Shown here: in pieces, positions 36,741 to 47,597 of the stretch
Layout: each line of letters opens with the position of its first letter
Position numbering within the stretch: the stretch's first letter is position 1
Source: Stropharia rugosoannulata
Lineage: Eukaryota > Basidiomycota > Agaricomycetes > Agaricales > Strophariaceae
Length of the DNA: 64,000 nucleotides
NCBI GenBank assembly: GCA_028532985.1
Contig: JANCIK010000008.1
Span: 2,604,001-2,668,000 of the forward strand
Reading direction: 5' to 3'
The notes under the pieces: generated by a model
What the model was told of the DNA's origin: nothing
Database searches by the model: none
Seen by the model: the letters and a program-made list of their open reading frames with translations, nothing else
Made by a program: the position numbers and the translations under genes

Positions 36741-37359
36741 CACAGCGCCTGGCTCTTCAGTCCGTCAAGTAATATAGGAAGTCGTGACAGTGAGATACGT
36801 CTGAAAGTTGCCTAGAAGCCTCTCAGCGCTGCTGAAGTCTCCGAGCCTACCGTGAGGGAAATGAGTATGTAAACGCTACCGTAATGCGCCCTGAACGCTG
36901 TATTTTCCCACGAGGCTACGGTACCAGCGCCAGGGTTCCGGCAAGGTTCCGGCCACCTGGGCAAGTTCTAGAATATGTATTGCGCTTATTACGCTGTTGG
37001 AGGTTCTTTAGTGACTATCAAGGGAGCTATGAATGAATTGTGAAATTAAGAAGACAGGTTGATTTGACGTTGATTGAAGGTCAATGACGGGCGCCGGCCA
37101 ACCGCCGGCGTCAAGATCCAAGACCTTGCCGAAGCCAAGCCGAAGCCGTTTTTTGTTGTACCAAGTTCACACGCTGCCGACACGCAACCGACTCCATCCA
37201 CGGCTTGAACATCTTCCATTTTTCCCATGGCTGTTAGTTGATTGTCAATGTGTTTTCCGTATACAAATTTATAGAGTTGCAACGAAGGGCTTCCTTCAAA
37301 AGATGAATTACATAGACACACAAAGGTCACACTATAATAAGTATTTAAGAAACAAACTC
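36741..37359. other. Intergenic between SNARE and DUF6534 genes
   Basis: This should hold the SNARE promoter and the 3' UTR of the DUF6534 gene. No further gene was recognised. Confidence 0.45.
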
Positions 37360-38862
37360 TTAGGAAGGTGAGGATGTAGTGGCATTGTCCGTTAGAGTCG
37401 AGAGCCTGCTTCTAAAGTTAATGGTCGAAAACTCGTTGGTGGGCATGGATGCTTCGGCGGTGGATAAAGACTCGTTCCACGGCAAAGAAGCGTGGCTTGC
37501 TACAGCTGTTACCCTACTGTTCATTACGACCAACATTGATATTGTATATGCTTTTGCCAATGAAAAAACGAATGCCTGATAATATGTCGGGTGATTTGGA
37601 AGGTAGGCTAAAACCATCACAATGACAGCCAATGTTGCTACAGAAATGAAGGCGGAAGAGCCAACGGTTAGATTAGAACTTTTCTTTGTGTATGCTAGCA
37701 GAAGTTCTATAAGTTGACTAACCAGTAACAGAGCCAGTTTCAATGATGATCCGAATCAACCTTGATACGAGTTTCCGAGTATGCGTAAATCTGCCGGTGT
37801 CTTGCCTTCTAAGCTGTTAAATCACTTTAGTCAGTCACGGTACTTTAGAACGTTTATCGAATATATATCGACTATCAGCTTCTCCTAACACATACATGGT
37901 AGGTCATGAATCCTGCAATGGTTAAGTCACAGATAGCGCTTCCTGCTTGCCACATCTAGAACAAATGTCAGCTATGTACTTCATATAGCAGAGCAGACAT
38001 GGTTGTTCCTCGTCTGAATCGGAGGTTGATTTGTACTCACGGTTGACACAATAATGGATGCCTTATTGGAAAATATTGTACTGTTTTCTTTGACTTCTTT
38101 TATTCGTATACCACTGTACATAGCACCGGTAAATTGAACTAACGAGAACTGGAGATGGATCAGTTTTAATAAAACACACTGGTCAAACGTTCTCTAGAAT
38201 TTGACTCACCAGTGCAATAAAACTTACAGCCAGCTTTGAATCAGTAATTCGAACAATTCTGTAACAATATAATCCATGCGCCAAGCTGGCAACTACACGA
38301 CCGTATTTCATTCACATTAATGGCGTCAAAGCGCTTCAGTAGGCTTAGTCACTTACCAAGTCCTGTAATAATTGGTACGGAGAACCAAGAAAGACCAACT
38401 TCCTGCTCAGCACTTTGCAGGTTGGCAAATCTTATTGCAAAATTTTGAAATGCATCGTAGGTGACGAGAACACTTTGAACGGTATCTAACATGACCGAAA
38501 GATATATTGGCACTTTCAAAAATACTGGGTCCTTTGGAAAGGCGATTGTGTATAGGTCTTTAGATTAAGATATGTTGAAATATAGCCAAAGCACGGTGTA
38601 CATGAAGCTCTTACATGTTTGGATTAATAATACTCCAAAGAGCGCCCAATTAGCGGAAAACGCAGACAACTAGTATGGACCCACATATCAGATATTGAGT
38701 TGCTCGAAACTTTAATTATTACACTGACCACAATGGCTCCCCTGAGAATAAGTGGTAACGTTATCCCATTTATAATGAACTTTGTATGATCCTCAAAGGA
38801 ACTTATAACACTCACTCTACAACCACAGCATGTGGAGCCTTGAAGTTTGAAGGCACTGTCAT
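37360..38862 (-). CDS. DUF6534-type multi-pass membrane protein, copy 1
   Basis: This is a seven-helix-like membrane protein family common in Agaricomycetes, with no known function. The start at 38862 reads MTVPSNFKAPHAVVV. The next helix contains ANWALFGVLLIQT and ends at a GTAAG donor. The last exons carry RRQDTGRFTHTR, TGSVT, then a helix pair LAVIVMVLAYLPNHPTYYQA and the family signature FSLAKAYTISMLVVMNSRV. It ends NATTSSPS. About eight introns are present; the middle exons (37900-38600) were recognised only as hydrophobic segments, so internal boundaries are uncertain. Copy 2 on the plus strand at 43287 shares the last 120 residues closely. Confidence 0.72.
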
Positions 38863-39673
38863 TAGTGGTGTCTTGGAGGTGCTGCACGCAAGTGCAACCG
38901 TAGTGGGATTAGTGACCTGTATCTCCAGTTGATACCGGGTTATAAAGTGATCATATGTTCTAAAAATTCTGCATGTTCCCATAGAACAATACAACTCTGA
39001 TGCAGCATTGGAGCCTTTTGGAGCGGCATCGTAATTCTTTGATTAGAGACCATTCCTGTGTACGATGAAATCACCGGAGTATGTATTAAAGCATCGTTAT
39101 TCTTTGATTGATCTACTTCTAGGCTCAGCGCTCAGCGCTCGCATATATTTGAATCACGATATGTTGCATAACAGCCAAAGTGCCAGTTGAGGCTTGAATA
39201 TGAATCATTGAAGGCGATTGTACTTGAACTTACTGAGTACAAACTGAGTACTAACGATTATCAATTACTTAGTTACTAAGTAGGTCACGCGGGAATTCGT
39301 GTGTCTAATTATAGACTTAATTATAACAACGCAACCAAATTGCAATAGGGACCAAAGGATACTGGCGAGTCACGAACCTAACTTGAGTTCCCAGACGTAT
39401 GGTTTCGGTCTTCAGATGGTTCTTGAGTCACATAGCAAGTCGATGACTCGGCTTTCAAAAATGCGACTGACTCGCATGATGTTGGAAGGATGCAAGAAGA
39501 GGCAATTGAAAGAGTGAGTGACAAAAATCAAGTTGTCGTTCGGACCTACGGCCCGTCGTTGATGGAGTATTTAACCCAAGTTACGGCGAACTCAAGATTC
39601 TGATCAACACTTCTGTGACTCATACCTCTCGCTGCATACCAGTTATTTTCCCCTTGCCTGTCCATCCACTAAC
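38863..39673. other. Divergent promoter region DUF6534 / histidine phosphatase
   Basis: About 810 bases separate two divergent start codons. Several TGACTC/GAGTCA cores are scattered at 39360-39480, and one full TGACTCA lies at 39616. No gene was recognised. Confidence 0.4.
39616..39622 (+). promoter_or_regulatory. TGACTCA, Gcn4/AP-1-like site
   Basis: A perfect palindromic bZIP consensus lies 52 bases before the ATG of the histidine-phosphatase gene. Such a 7-mer also occurs by chance, so regulation by a Gcn4-like factor is only a possibility. Confidence 0.3.
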
Positions 39674-40779
39674 ATGATCACAGTTACCTTTGTGGGCTTT
39701 ATTTTCTGTCTAAAAGGAAAATAAGGGGCACTCACGACGAATTAGATCAGACATGGAGAAAGTCTCGATAACTTGGTAAGAATTTCCCATATTTATCATC
39801 TGGACATTTTTGAATGGATCAACGCAGAGAGCAGTCTGGGCTGGGTGGAAGGATTCCCCATTATCCGATCTAGGTAACTTTCTCTACAAATAAACTATTT
39901 AGGTTGTCTGATTTATTTTCTATCCCCAGGGAACAAGGTGCCTAGTTGTGACATACAGCCCATACGTATCCATGATTAAACGAGGCATGACCAACTCCCT
40001 TTTGTATGATACAGCAAGCAAAGGCGCTCGGGGAATATCTATCCACGACGCGCATAACGCACATATACGCGTCCCCGCTCCAGCGCGCGCACAGCACCGG
40101 GCAGGCCGTGCTTGCGCACCAGCCCGAGCCCAAGCCCACCTTCGCTGTCGACCCGAACCTACGGGAGCAGAACTTCGGCGTCGCGGAGGGCCACCCGTGG
40201 GTCCCCGAGCCGGGCGTGCATGACAACACCCCGCGCGAGGAGCTCTGGGCGCAGAACGTGTTCCCGATGCTGTACGAGCGCCAAGAGAAGTTCCCGGGCG
40301 GGGAGACGCTAGACGACCTCGCAGCGCGCGCGGAGGTCGCGATCCGCGAGTGCCTTCTGCCGCACCTGTCTGAATCCGAGGGAGCTGATGTCCACATTGC
40401 TTTTGCGAGCCACGGACTAGCCATTGGGGAGTTGGTGTCGGCGCTGCTCAGGCTCGACCCGCAGGCGGATCATACCCGAGAGTACACTGGACTGCAGAAC
40501 ACTGCTTGGATCCGCGCGACCGTGCGGATACGCGGGGACCACGAAGGATCCATCGATCCGGCGAACCCACCACCCCTTGAGGTGCTCATAACGCACGAGA
40601 ACTTTGCGGAGCACTTGAAGGCTTTGGTAATTGCTTTATCTGTATTTTATTTCTCCGTGAGCTCACACGATCCAATCATATAGACGGACATCCCTCCCGT
40701 CCACGAGGGACTAGATGGTGCCCATGAGGAAGCGCGCGCATTTTTCGGTGGAGACAGGTCGAAGAAGAGTCACGCATAA
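39674..40779 (+). CDS. Phosphoglycerate-mutase-like histidine phosphatase
   Basis: A histidine-phosphatase superfamily enzyme; the phospho-substrate cannot be told. Six exons join exactly to 269 residues: 39674-39691, 39746-39775, 39828-39873, 39930-39937, 40015-40626 and 40684-40779. The start MITVTFIRHGESLDNLRAV contains the catalytic RHG, whose His takes the phosphate. The second catalytic His is in FASHGLAIGE, and YASPLQRAHST carries the usual phosphate-pocket Arg. The next segment, LSDLGNKQAKALGEYLS, needs an exon of just 8 bases (GNK). The fifth exon is notably GC-rich. If the tiny exons are missed, a predictor would drop the RHG motif. Confidence 0.9.
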
Positions 40780-40914
40780 ACTGGGCGTCACATTCAAATA
40801 AGATACCTCCACTAGAAATCGCGCCCCGATGGAACAAGCGTGAAACCGAATCCAATCTAACTGTTGTACAAATATCTACCGTAGTATCTGTAACCTCGGC
40901 ATCTGCTGCAAATG

Positions 40915-42357
40915 CTACGCGTTCACGACTTTTTTTACTCTTTGTCGGTCGGGATACGCCCACCCCGAAGCCGAGCGGCTCCTACGGTGCTTCAAAACCT
41001 TTTTCCGCAGCGAGTCGCCTTCTATGGCCCCCACCAGTATAGTCGGGAACCGTGAGCCTCGCTTCATACCCAAAAGAGGCATACTCTTCGTACGCGAGTG
41101 CTGCGACCGTCCGGATGAGCCAGACGAGCGCTTGGCTACTGCAGACACACTGCGGTCCGCCCTGCTCACTCCTGAAGCTTCAGGCCTCGCAGTACCGACG
41201 AGGCTCGACAAGATCGCGGGGACATGCATGGCAAAAAATTCACTAGGAGTGAGGTTCTTCTTCGGCGCCCCACCACCATCCGCCTTTCCTCGGGGTTGCG
41301 CGGCCAGGACATATGGCTGTTTCTCACAAGCAAGGTAGACAGAATCAGTTAGAGCAGGACTGTCCGCTGTCGGGGGACGAGGCGGCCTGGCGGGAGTTGT
41401 AGACGGGGACGCAAAGGTGACAGTTGATGGCCGTGCTGGTCGCGTAGACATGGACAATGAGGTTTCTGTAACACTAGAGTCACGGGTCGATGCGCTTAGA
41501 TAGTCCGACGAGCAGACAGAAAATTTCGACCTGGGTGGGGTATTAAGATTGACATCAACAAGAGCACTCTTCTCGTACGTAGGAATAGCCTTGCGCGTGT
41601 GCATTCCGATGAATGAACGCTTGTTGGGCACAGGGACGCGGCGACTACGTGCAACCGAGGTGTTGTTAAGGTTAGATATGCCCTTATCAGTCTTTGATTG
41701 TTTGAAGCGACGAAGACGACAGAAACCACAGAGTGTCCGGGACAGAGACGGATCGAGAAGAAAGAATAGAATCAGAGCAACAACGATGATTCCACCAACG
41801 ATACAACCGAGTATGACCACCCGATTCGAAGAAGACACGCTGCCGCTTATAGTGTTATCAACTTTGGTACCGGCGGTATTACTGGGGATGGTAGCAGTGC
41901 CAGTTGTTGATATTAGCACGATGCCAGGCCCTTGTTTAGGCGGGGACGCGGTCGGAGAGATAGCTGTCTCTGTAGGTGAAGTCGCCACCGCCCCAGAAAT
42001 ACCAGCCGAAGAAACCAAAGCAGGCGTGGCAGCAGGCGTGGCGATCGTTGGCGACGCGGACGCTTGCTTGAATAGAGTCTCCAGAACCTGATCAATTGGA
42101 AGCAGCTCTGCATCTGCAGCTGAATTGTCGTCCCAAAGAGCAGGCTCCGTGCTTATTACGACAGGGGCTGCCCTCCGTAAAATCCTCTCGTTTTCCATTG
42201 TTACGGCCAGTGTCGGCCTCATGATAGCCATGGAATTCTGGGGTGTTGAAGGAATGATGAGGCCCCTGCAGATGGAGGGACTGCTAGCAAGAGCCAAGAC
42301 GAGGTATCGACAAAGCCTCCGCACAGACAAGGAGGGTAAAGACATAGTTAAGACCAT
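40915..42357 (-). CDS. Single-pass membrane protein with Ser/Thr-rich ectodomain
   Basis: The frame is an uninterrupted 480 residues. A hydrophobic leader, CRYLVLALASSPS, near residues 16-28 looks like a signal peptide; a second in-frame Met (MSLPSL) is equally plausible as start. Residues 95-175 are Ser/Thr/Pro/Ala-rich, as in O-glycosylated wall-sensor ectodomains. A clear transmembrane helix, VILGCIVGGIIVVALILFFL, spans about 181-200, followed by cysteines and a basic stop-transfer region. The cytoplasmic tail of about 275 residues is Ser/Arg/Pro-rich. The layout recalls Mid2/Wsc-type sensors, but no WSC cysteine domain is present, so the role is unassigned. Confidence 0.7.
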   Translation of the reverse strand: MVLTMSLPSLSVRRLCRYLVLALASSPSICRGLIIPSTPQNSMAIMRPTLAVTMENERILRRAAPVVISTEPALWDDNSAADAELLPIDQVLETLFKQASASPTIATPAATPALVSSAGISGAVATSPTETAISPTASPPKQGPGIVLISTTGTATIPSNTAGTKVDNTISGSVSSSNRVVILGCIVGGIIVVALILFFLLDPSLSRTLCGFCRLRRFKQSKTDKGISNLNNTSVARSRRVPVPNKRSFIGMHTRKAIPTYEKSALVDVNLNTPPRSKFSVCSSDYLSASTRDSSVTETSLSMSTRPARPSTVTFASPSTTPARPPRPPTADSPALTDSVYLACEKQPYVLAAQPRGKADGGGAPKKNLTPSEFFAMHVPAILSSLVGTARPEASGVSRADRSVSAVAKRSSGSSGRSQHSRTKSMPLLGMKRGSRFPTILVGAIEGDSLRKKVLKHRRSRSASGWAYPDRQRVKKVVNA

Positions 42358-43286
42358 GCAATCAAGCTAATTCTTCCGAACGAAGGTAGTGCCGTGTGGG
42401 CTTGGGGATGTAGTATGTGGTGCGATGTTCACCGGCCAGTGACGGCGTAGTGATTATAGGTACGGTCAGATAGGCAGACCTGAGACTACCCCATGCTGTT
42501 TGGATAGAACTTATACGCGTTCTTCAGGAGGCTGACGGAGTTGGCTGACACTTAGGAGACTTTGTGGGAGGAGGCTGGCAAGACATATGCAGATCAACCA
42601 TAAAAGGTAAGCAGGTCATATTTTTAGACTCCGCCCAGAATAGTTCAGTGCCGAAAGTTGGCCGAAGCACTAATGTACCCGAGTATTCACCTCAAACTTG
42701 ATCTACCGATATTCACGACTCTATAGCCAAACCTTGCTCCAGCACTTATATAAGGCTATATACAATCAAGCTAACCTGGCCCCAGAAGGTGTGCGAAATC
42801 GACATGATTCTACCAATCGCTTCGATCTCCTTGCGAACTTCAATACTCCCTTTGCCACCCAACCCCGGTTGTCCGGTAACTTCTTGAGCTTATTTCAAGA
42901 CTTTACAAGTGTTAGGTAGCTCAACTTCTTTATGCAAGCAACGAGTCTCTCATTGTATCCATTATTGCTTAGGGGATGTGCATCAATCTGCAGTTTGACG
43001 GACAGGAGTGATTTTTAAAATGTCAGGCACAACATTCCTGAGGTTACTCGGGTCATTCGGTGTGCTTGAGAACCAGCAAAATTTTAAGAGATACTGCTCC
43101 TCTTAAAGCCTGTAGCGATAGAGGACCCAAGCTCGAGTGCGTCATTGCACCCTCTTGACTCGGATGGCGGGCACACCAGTCCCAAAACTTCCGCACATTG
43201 TTATTGAGGAGTAGGTTCATCATTTCAGCCAGAGCGACATAACTAATGTCTTGTAGTGCAGCCATTTTAGTCAGTGAAGCGTCGGG
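42358..43286. other. Divergent intergenic region
   Basis: This separates the start of the membrane protein (minus) from DUF6534 copy 2 (plus). An 89-codon minus frame at 43053-43322 overlaps the first DUF6534 exon and is not supported. Confidence 0.4.
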
Positions 43287-44471
43287 ATGCACCTTTTTCG
43301 ATGTCTGAGCTTCACATTCCAACAGCTGGCAGGGATTTTTGCTAACTGGGGGCTATACGGTATTCTACTGCTTCAGAGCTGTAAGCGAGCATAACGTTTC
43401 AACAGCCATGTTTACTTATTAATTTCATAATCCCTCAAGACTTGTACACAGTAGCTTTCCCGAAGGATAGAGTAGCCTTAAAATTGACAGTCTACTTTGC
43501 ACTCCTCCTTGAAACTGCGCAAACTGCGCTTGTCAGCCATGACTCATTCCGGTTTTTCGCAGTCGGCTTTCTTAATCCGGAAGGCCTTAATCAGGTTAAC
43601 ACGGGGTGGTTTTCCATTCCAATAATGACAGGGCTGAGTAAGTGGGAAGGGTCTTGGCGTACTTTGCTATGACTGATTTGCTTTTAACAGTTGCTAGCTT
43701 GACGCAAGGATTCTATTGCTACAGGATTGCTAGGATAACTAGATCGAAGACGGCTGTATGTATTATTATTTTAGTGAGTTGTTTAATGTGAACGGAGTAC
43801 GTGAGGGTAAACTAATTACCCTTTAGTTCTCGCTAGTTCAACTGAGCGGTGCCATTGCAATTGGAGTACGAACCAAACAGGCTAAGCTATATACTCAAAT
43901 ATTTTTGAGCACGAAATCCTTCGTCGCAACCGGAGTTTGGGATGCAGGAAGTGCTGTCTGCGATTTAACTATCGCAGGAATCATGACTTACCATGTACGT
44001 CCAACGCAACAACAGACTTATAAATACTAAAGTCTTCGAACTGTTTTTAGCTCAGGAAACAGGACACTGGCTTTGAACAAACTCGAAACCTGATATCCAG
44101 GATTATACGGCTCACCATTGAAACAGGCTCAGCGACTGGTTAGTTGTGGTTCCATTGACGTTCTCTAATGTGGTATTGGCCGGCTGACAACGACCGGTTT
44201 AGCAACGCTTGCAATCATCGTGATGGTTTTAGCCTTCCTTCCAGGACACCCAGCATATTACCAGGCATTCGCCTTTGTACTCGGCAAGGCATATTCGATA
44301 TCCATGATGGTCGTTCTCAACAGCAGAGTAATGGTGATACCCAATCATCCCACCGTTTCCTGGAATGAGTCGTTGGCTATTCCTAACACAGAATCCGAGC
44401 CTCCCAGCGAGTTCTCGCTCATTAGATATAGAAGATTCTCCGGTGTAACAGTAGACACCATTATTACATGA
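43287..44471 (+). CDS. DUF6534-type multi-pass membrane protein, copy 2
   Basis: This belongs to the same family as 37360-38862. The in-frame ATG at 43287 reads MHLFRCLSF and leads into LAGIFANWGLYGILLLQS, the first helix; the true start may differ. The next exon begins LYTVAFPKDRVALKL and contains LLLETAQTALVSHDSF, both standard for the family. Later exons give SLTQGFYCYRIARITRSK, FVATGVWDAGSAVCDLTIAG and RKQDTGFEQTRNLISRII. The C-terminal domain holds LAIIVMVLAFLPGHPAYYQA and LGKAYSISMMVVLNSRVMV. At least five introns occur. Its C-terminus closely matches copy 1, and the two copies sit in opposite orientation about 5 kb apart. Confidence 0.75.
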
Positions 44472-45876
44472 CTTTGTGTCAGCTCAGTGGAGCACTTGAA
44501 CGGCCTAACAAGCACCTTCAAGTTAGTACAAGAACTGAGCTGAGTTTTGAAAGCCTAGCGTGGACAGTTACCTGCCAAACTGGAGTAAACTTGCATACTT
44601 TTTTTTATTACTGTTTTCGTGTTGCTCAGCGGCGAAGTGCGACACCCGGAAGATTTAGCCGAATGAGGAAACCAAATTGCCATTTCAGGCTACGTTCCTT
44701 GCCATTTCAAATTCGGCATCACTACGGCCTGTGCGCTGATGCGCTTTCGCGCAGTCACCAGTGTACGCTAGCCTCAGCGCGTACAGAAGCTATACCATTA
44801 TGATATGATGAATATTTAGAAAGTTATATTGAGCAGCACGTTGAAGGCCTATATTAAACAATAATGTACGACCAGGGGAAACTTTTCTCCCGGCCCTCTA
44901 CCTGGAAATTCTTCTTGCTTTCCTCAAAACCAACAGAACACGCATTTTTGAATACCCAAAACGACTGAGCCAAAACGGTGTAACTTGGTTTAGATCTGAA
45001 TTGATATGTATGTATTGATAATAATCGCCACATGACGGATTTCTCGATGATATATTTCAAGTTGCCCGTAGTACGTGTTGATAGTGCTACATGTTGTTAC
45101 CCAAATTGGAGTTAAACATGTTCGGTGACTGCAGACTGCAGAGTGATCAGAGGTGCATGATATGGCATATATTCAGACCTCAGACCACAACTGCTGCCGG
45201 AGCTCCAGGAGTGTGAATAAGCTAAAGTATCTACTAGAATCTCAGTTAGAAAGGAAACTTGCTCAGGGCATATGGTACGGTAATTGATACGGTGAGAAGA
45301 CACGGAACCCATTCCGTGAATCGATTATTGTTATGAAGAAGAATTCCGTGACGCGTTTGGCCTTGCCTGTCAATCTTTCAACGAGGATGGCAAGATTTGC
45401 TATCTTTGTGAGCTTAATCGTCAAGCACGTGTCTCCATTGTATTGAGTACCGATGCCTTGTGTCAGCCTCGTTCCAGGCGCTACCGCGGAATATCGTACA
45501 CATCCATACTGGAGCACACCATTGTGACCCGTCCGGATTTCTGATCGAGGAGTCTGTGTGTCGCCCATTTCATCACCTTTCGGGCAAATTTGCATTGGAT
45601 TTTCAGTAGCCTCGCATATATCGATGCAATCATGCCTTTGAATCACGGATGTCTAGCAAATAAAAGGGGCCCTGGGCAACCTTTGGGCAACTTGTGTTTC
45701 CGTTGATGTTTGGTGCCGATGGTGGAGTTCCAATGGATGTGGGTCGTGCCGCGCCACGTGCCGAGTTCATTATAAGTACCGCTTCTTGATCACATCGGAT
45801 TAGTCGCCCACAACGCCAGCCGAACGGATGGAAAACACCTCGTTGCTGCAGCCTAAGTCTTGTCCAAGCTAGCAGG
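44472..45876. other. Intergenic, no supported gene
   Basis: Several frames of 60-130 codons occur on both strands, the longest at 45263-45646 on the minus strand. None has a recognisable domain or a coherent intron chain. The last 100 bases are the leader of the 45877 gene. Confidence 0.4.
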
Positions 45877-47118
45877 ATGGGCTCCTTTAAAACTGCTGTA
45901 TCCTCGTTCTTCAATGGTATCCTCAAACTGCTTAGAATGGAGAACTCTCAGGAACACTACAAGGAAGTGACTCTCCTCGAACAATCCCTGGATATAAACA
46001 CATACTACCACTGTCTCGACACCGAGTACCAGTTTCGGGGAACCGAACGAATGCAAGCCTTGGTCGTTGAGGAGATCACACTCTGCAAGAAGCTTGCGTC
46101 TCCTGAGCATGAGTACATCGTTGCCAGAGTGAAGCCCAGGCACGGTGCAAAAGCCAGAGACCCTTTCTATGTCATCTTCGAACGTTTTCGTGGTGCTAAG
46201 GTGCCGAAGAACACTGAGCCGACGGACAGGAAATCAGACTCATCCACTGCCACCTCTCCGCCCACTCTCACCTCTCCGCCAATTCTACCTCGTCCAGTTA
46301 CTCAACCAGCTCCCGAAGAAACCTCACCGTCGCAGTTCTCATCTGTATCAGGCTTCTTCAACGCGGTGTCTGACAAAGCTGCTTCAGTCCCCGACATGGC
46401 GTCCAACGGCTCCATCGCAGTGTGCAATGGGTCTTCGGCCAGCCTGGTTAGCTCAAGTCGGAAAATCAGCGGTGGACGTTTCGCGGACGACAGAGTCACG
46501 CTAGGCAACAATGCTCACTGTGGCCGTTACTCAGGAAAGGACACTGTCTACCGTACCCTGACATTCAGCGACAACTCCCCTCTTTATTTCTACGAGCTGG
46601 TCATCCTCGCACAAGCCATACATCGTGCCGAGGATCAATACCTGCTAGTCGGTGCCCAGTGTTACTATTATGCTGGATCTATCGTTCAGGTTCTCCAGGA
46701 TGTCTGTAACGTGTCGGAGGCAACTGTGGCCACTACTGGATCACTCGAAGAAGACAAGGTGCAAAAAATTCGCAAGGAACCCAGTCTCCCCAAGCGAGGG
46801 GATGGAAAATACAAGACGATTCCAATATATTCCGGGCTCAGGTCGTCAAAAGTGGACAAGTTGATCACTATGTATCACCAGGCAAAAGTCGCATTAGAGA
46901 CCGCGGTGAGCGATGGTGTTATTCTCTATAAACGTGACTATCTGATAGGAGTCTTTTAGGTGCATGATGTTGAACAGGCCAATCTCAAGAAGGATGAAAT
47001 AATTCTCCAACAGGGCGAAGCTCTTCATAAGCGAGATGAAACAATACATGATCTGAGCAACAAAGTTGATAACCAGGCTTTGAGGATTAAAGAGTTGGAA
47101 AGTCAACTGGCTCAATGA
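45877..47118 (+). CDS. Unknown basidiomycete-type protein with C-terminal coiled coil
   Basis: Two exons (45877-46905 and 46960-47118) join in frame through a 54-base intron, giving 395 residues. Without splicing, the frame stops at 46959 after reading through the intron. The start is MGSFKTAVSSFFNGILKLL, an amphipathic helix. A first conserved-looking block holds HYKEVTLLEQSLDINTYYH and EHEYIVARVKPR. A disordered Thr/Pro/Ser linker follows. The second block has LYFYELVILAQAIHRA and LLVGAQCYYYAGSIVQVL, a YELxxLAxxxH...C(Y/W)(Y/F)A pattern I associate with uncharacterised Agaricomycete proteins. The tail (NLKKDEIILQQGEALHKRDE onward) is a coiled coil. It converges on TPR paralogue C, 480 bases away. 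No function is assigned. Confidence 0.75.
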
Positions 47119-47597
47119 TCGGCAGCTCCTGTCTCATCCAAGTAAATTGACCAGGTATTGCTCTACTATATATCATTCAAATTTTTGTTTTTTCTTCGCC
47201 TATCCACTAGTTTTGCTGCCCACCTTGTTTTGACTGTTGTCATGTCCTCTGTTACTATGCTTTGTTTGTTTACTTTGCACATTTCATACAACTCATGTGT
47301 CGATGAATATTTTGTGATGAATTGAATTAATCTTGCGGTGTCTAGCACGGCCGCGTCCCTTTTTGGAGTGTACCGGCGCCAATATTGCAATTTTCTTTTC
47401 ATTTGATACTCTTCTCTTCGTCCACCTTGGCGCCAAGAAATCATTAAGCGCTCAACAATTCATGTCTGCTGCACCCAAGCTGCACCCACACTTCATGGTT
47501 GCACAGCTTATGTACGATCTCTGACACTATATACAAAGAATGCTGATATAAACTAAACATGGCTGTTTGCACAACGGTACAGTATGATTACACAGAA
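47119..47597. other. Convergent 3' intergenic region
   Basis: AT-rich sequence between the coiled-coil gene and TPR paralogue C, probably both 3' UTRs. Confidence 0.45.

Noticed and set aside
39360..39480. Cluster of TGACTC/GAGTCA cores
   Set aside because: Copies are imperfect and irregularly spaced, with no repeat unit. Only the full TGACTCA close to the phosphatase start was kept as a weak candidate.
39753..39775. ATG at 39753 as start of the histidine phosphatase (MEKVSIT)
   Set aside because: That frame loses the RHG motif and hits a stop; the +1 frame from 39746 encodes IRHGESLDNL and joins perfectly to the exon at 39674.
43053..43322. 89-codon minus-strand frame
   Set aside because: It overlaps the first exon of DUF6534 copy 2 in antisense and has no recognisable domain.
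45263..45646. 127-codon minus-strand frame with several cysteines
   Set aside because: No signal peptide, no regular cysteine spacing and no partner exons; likely chance.
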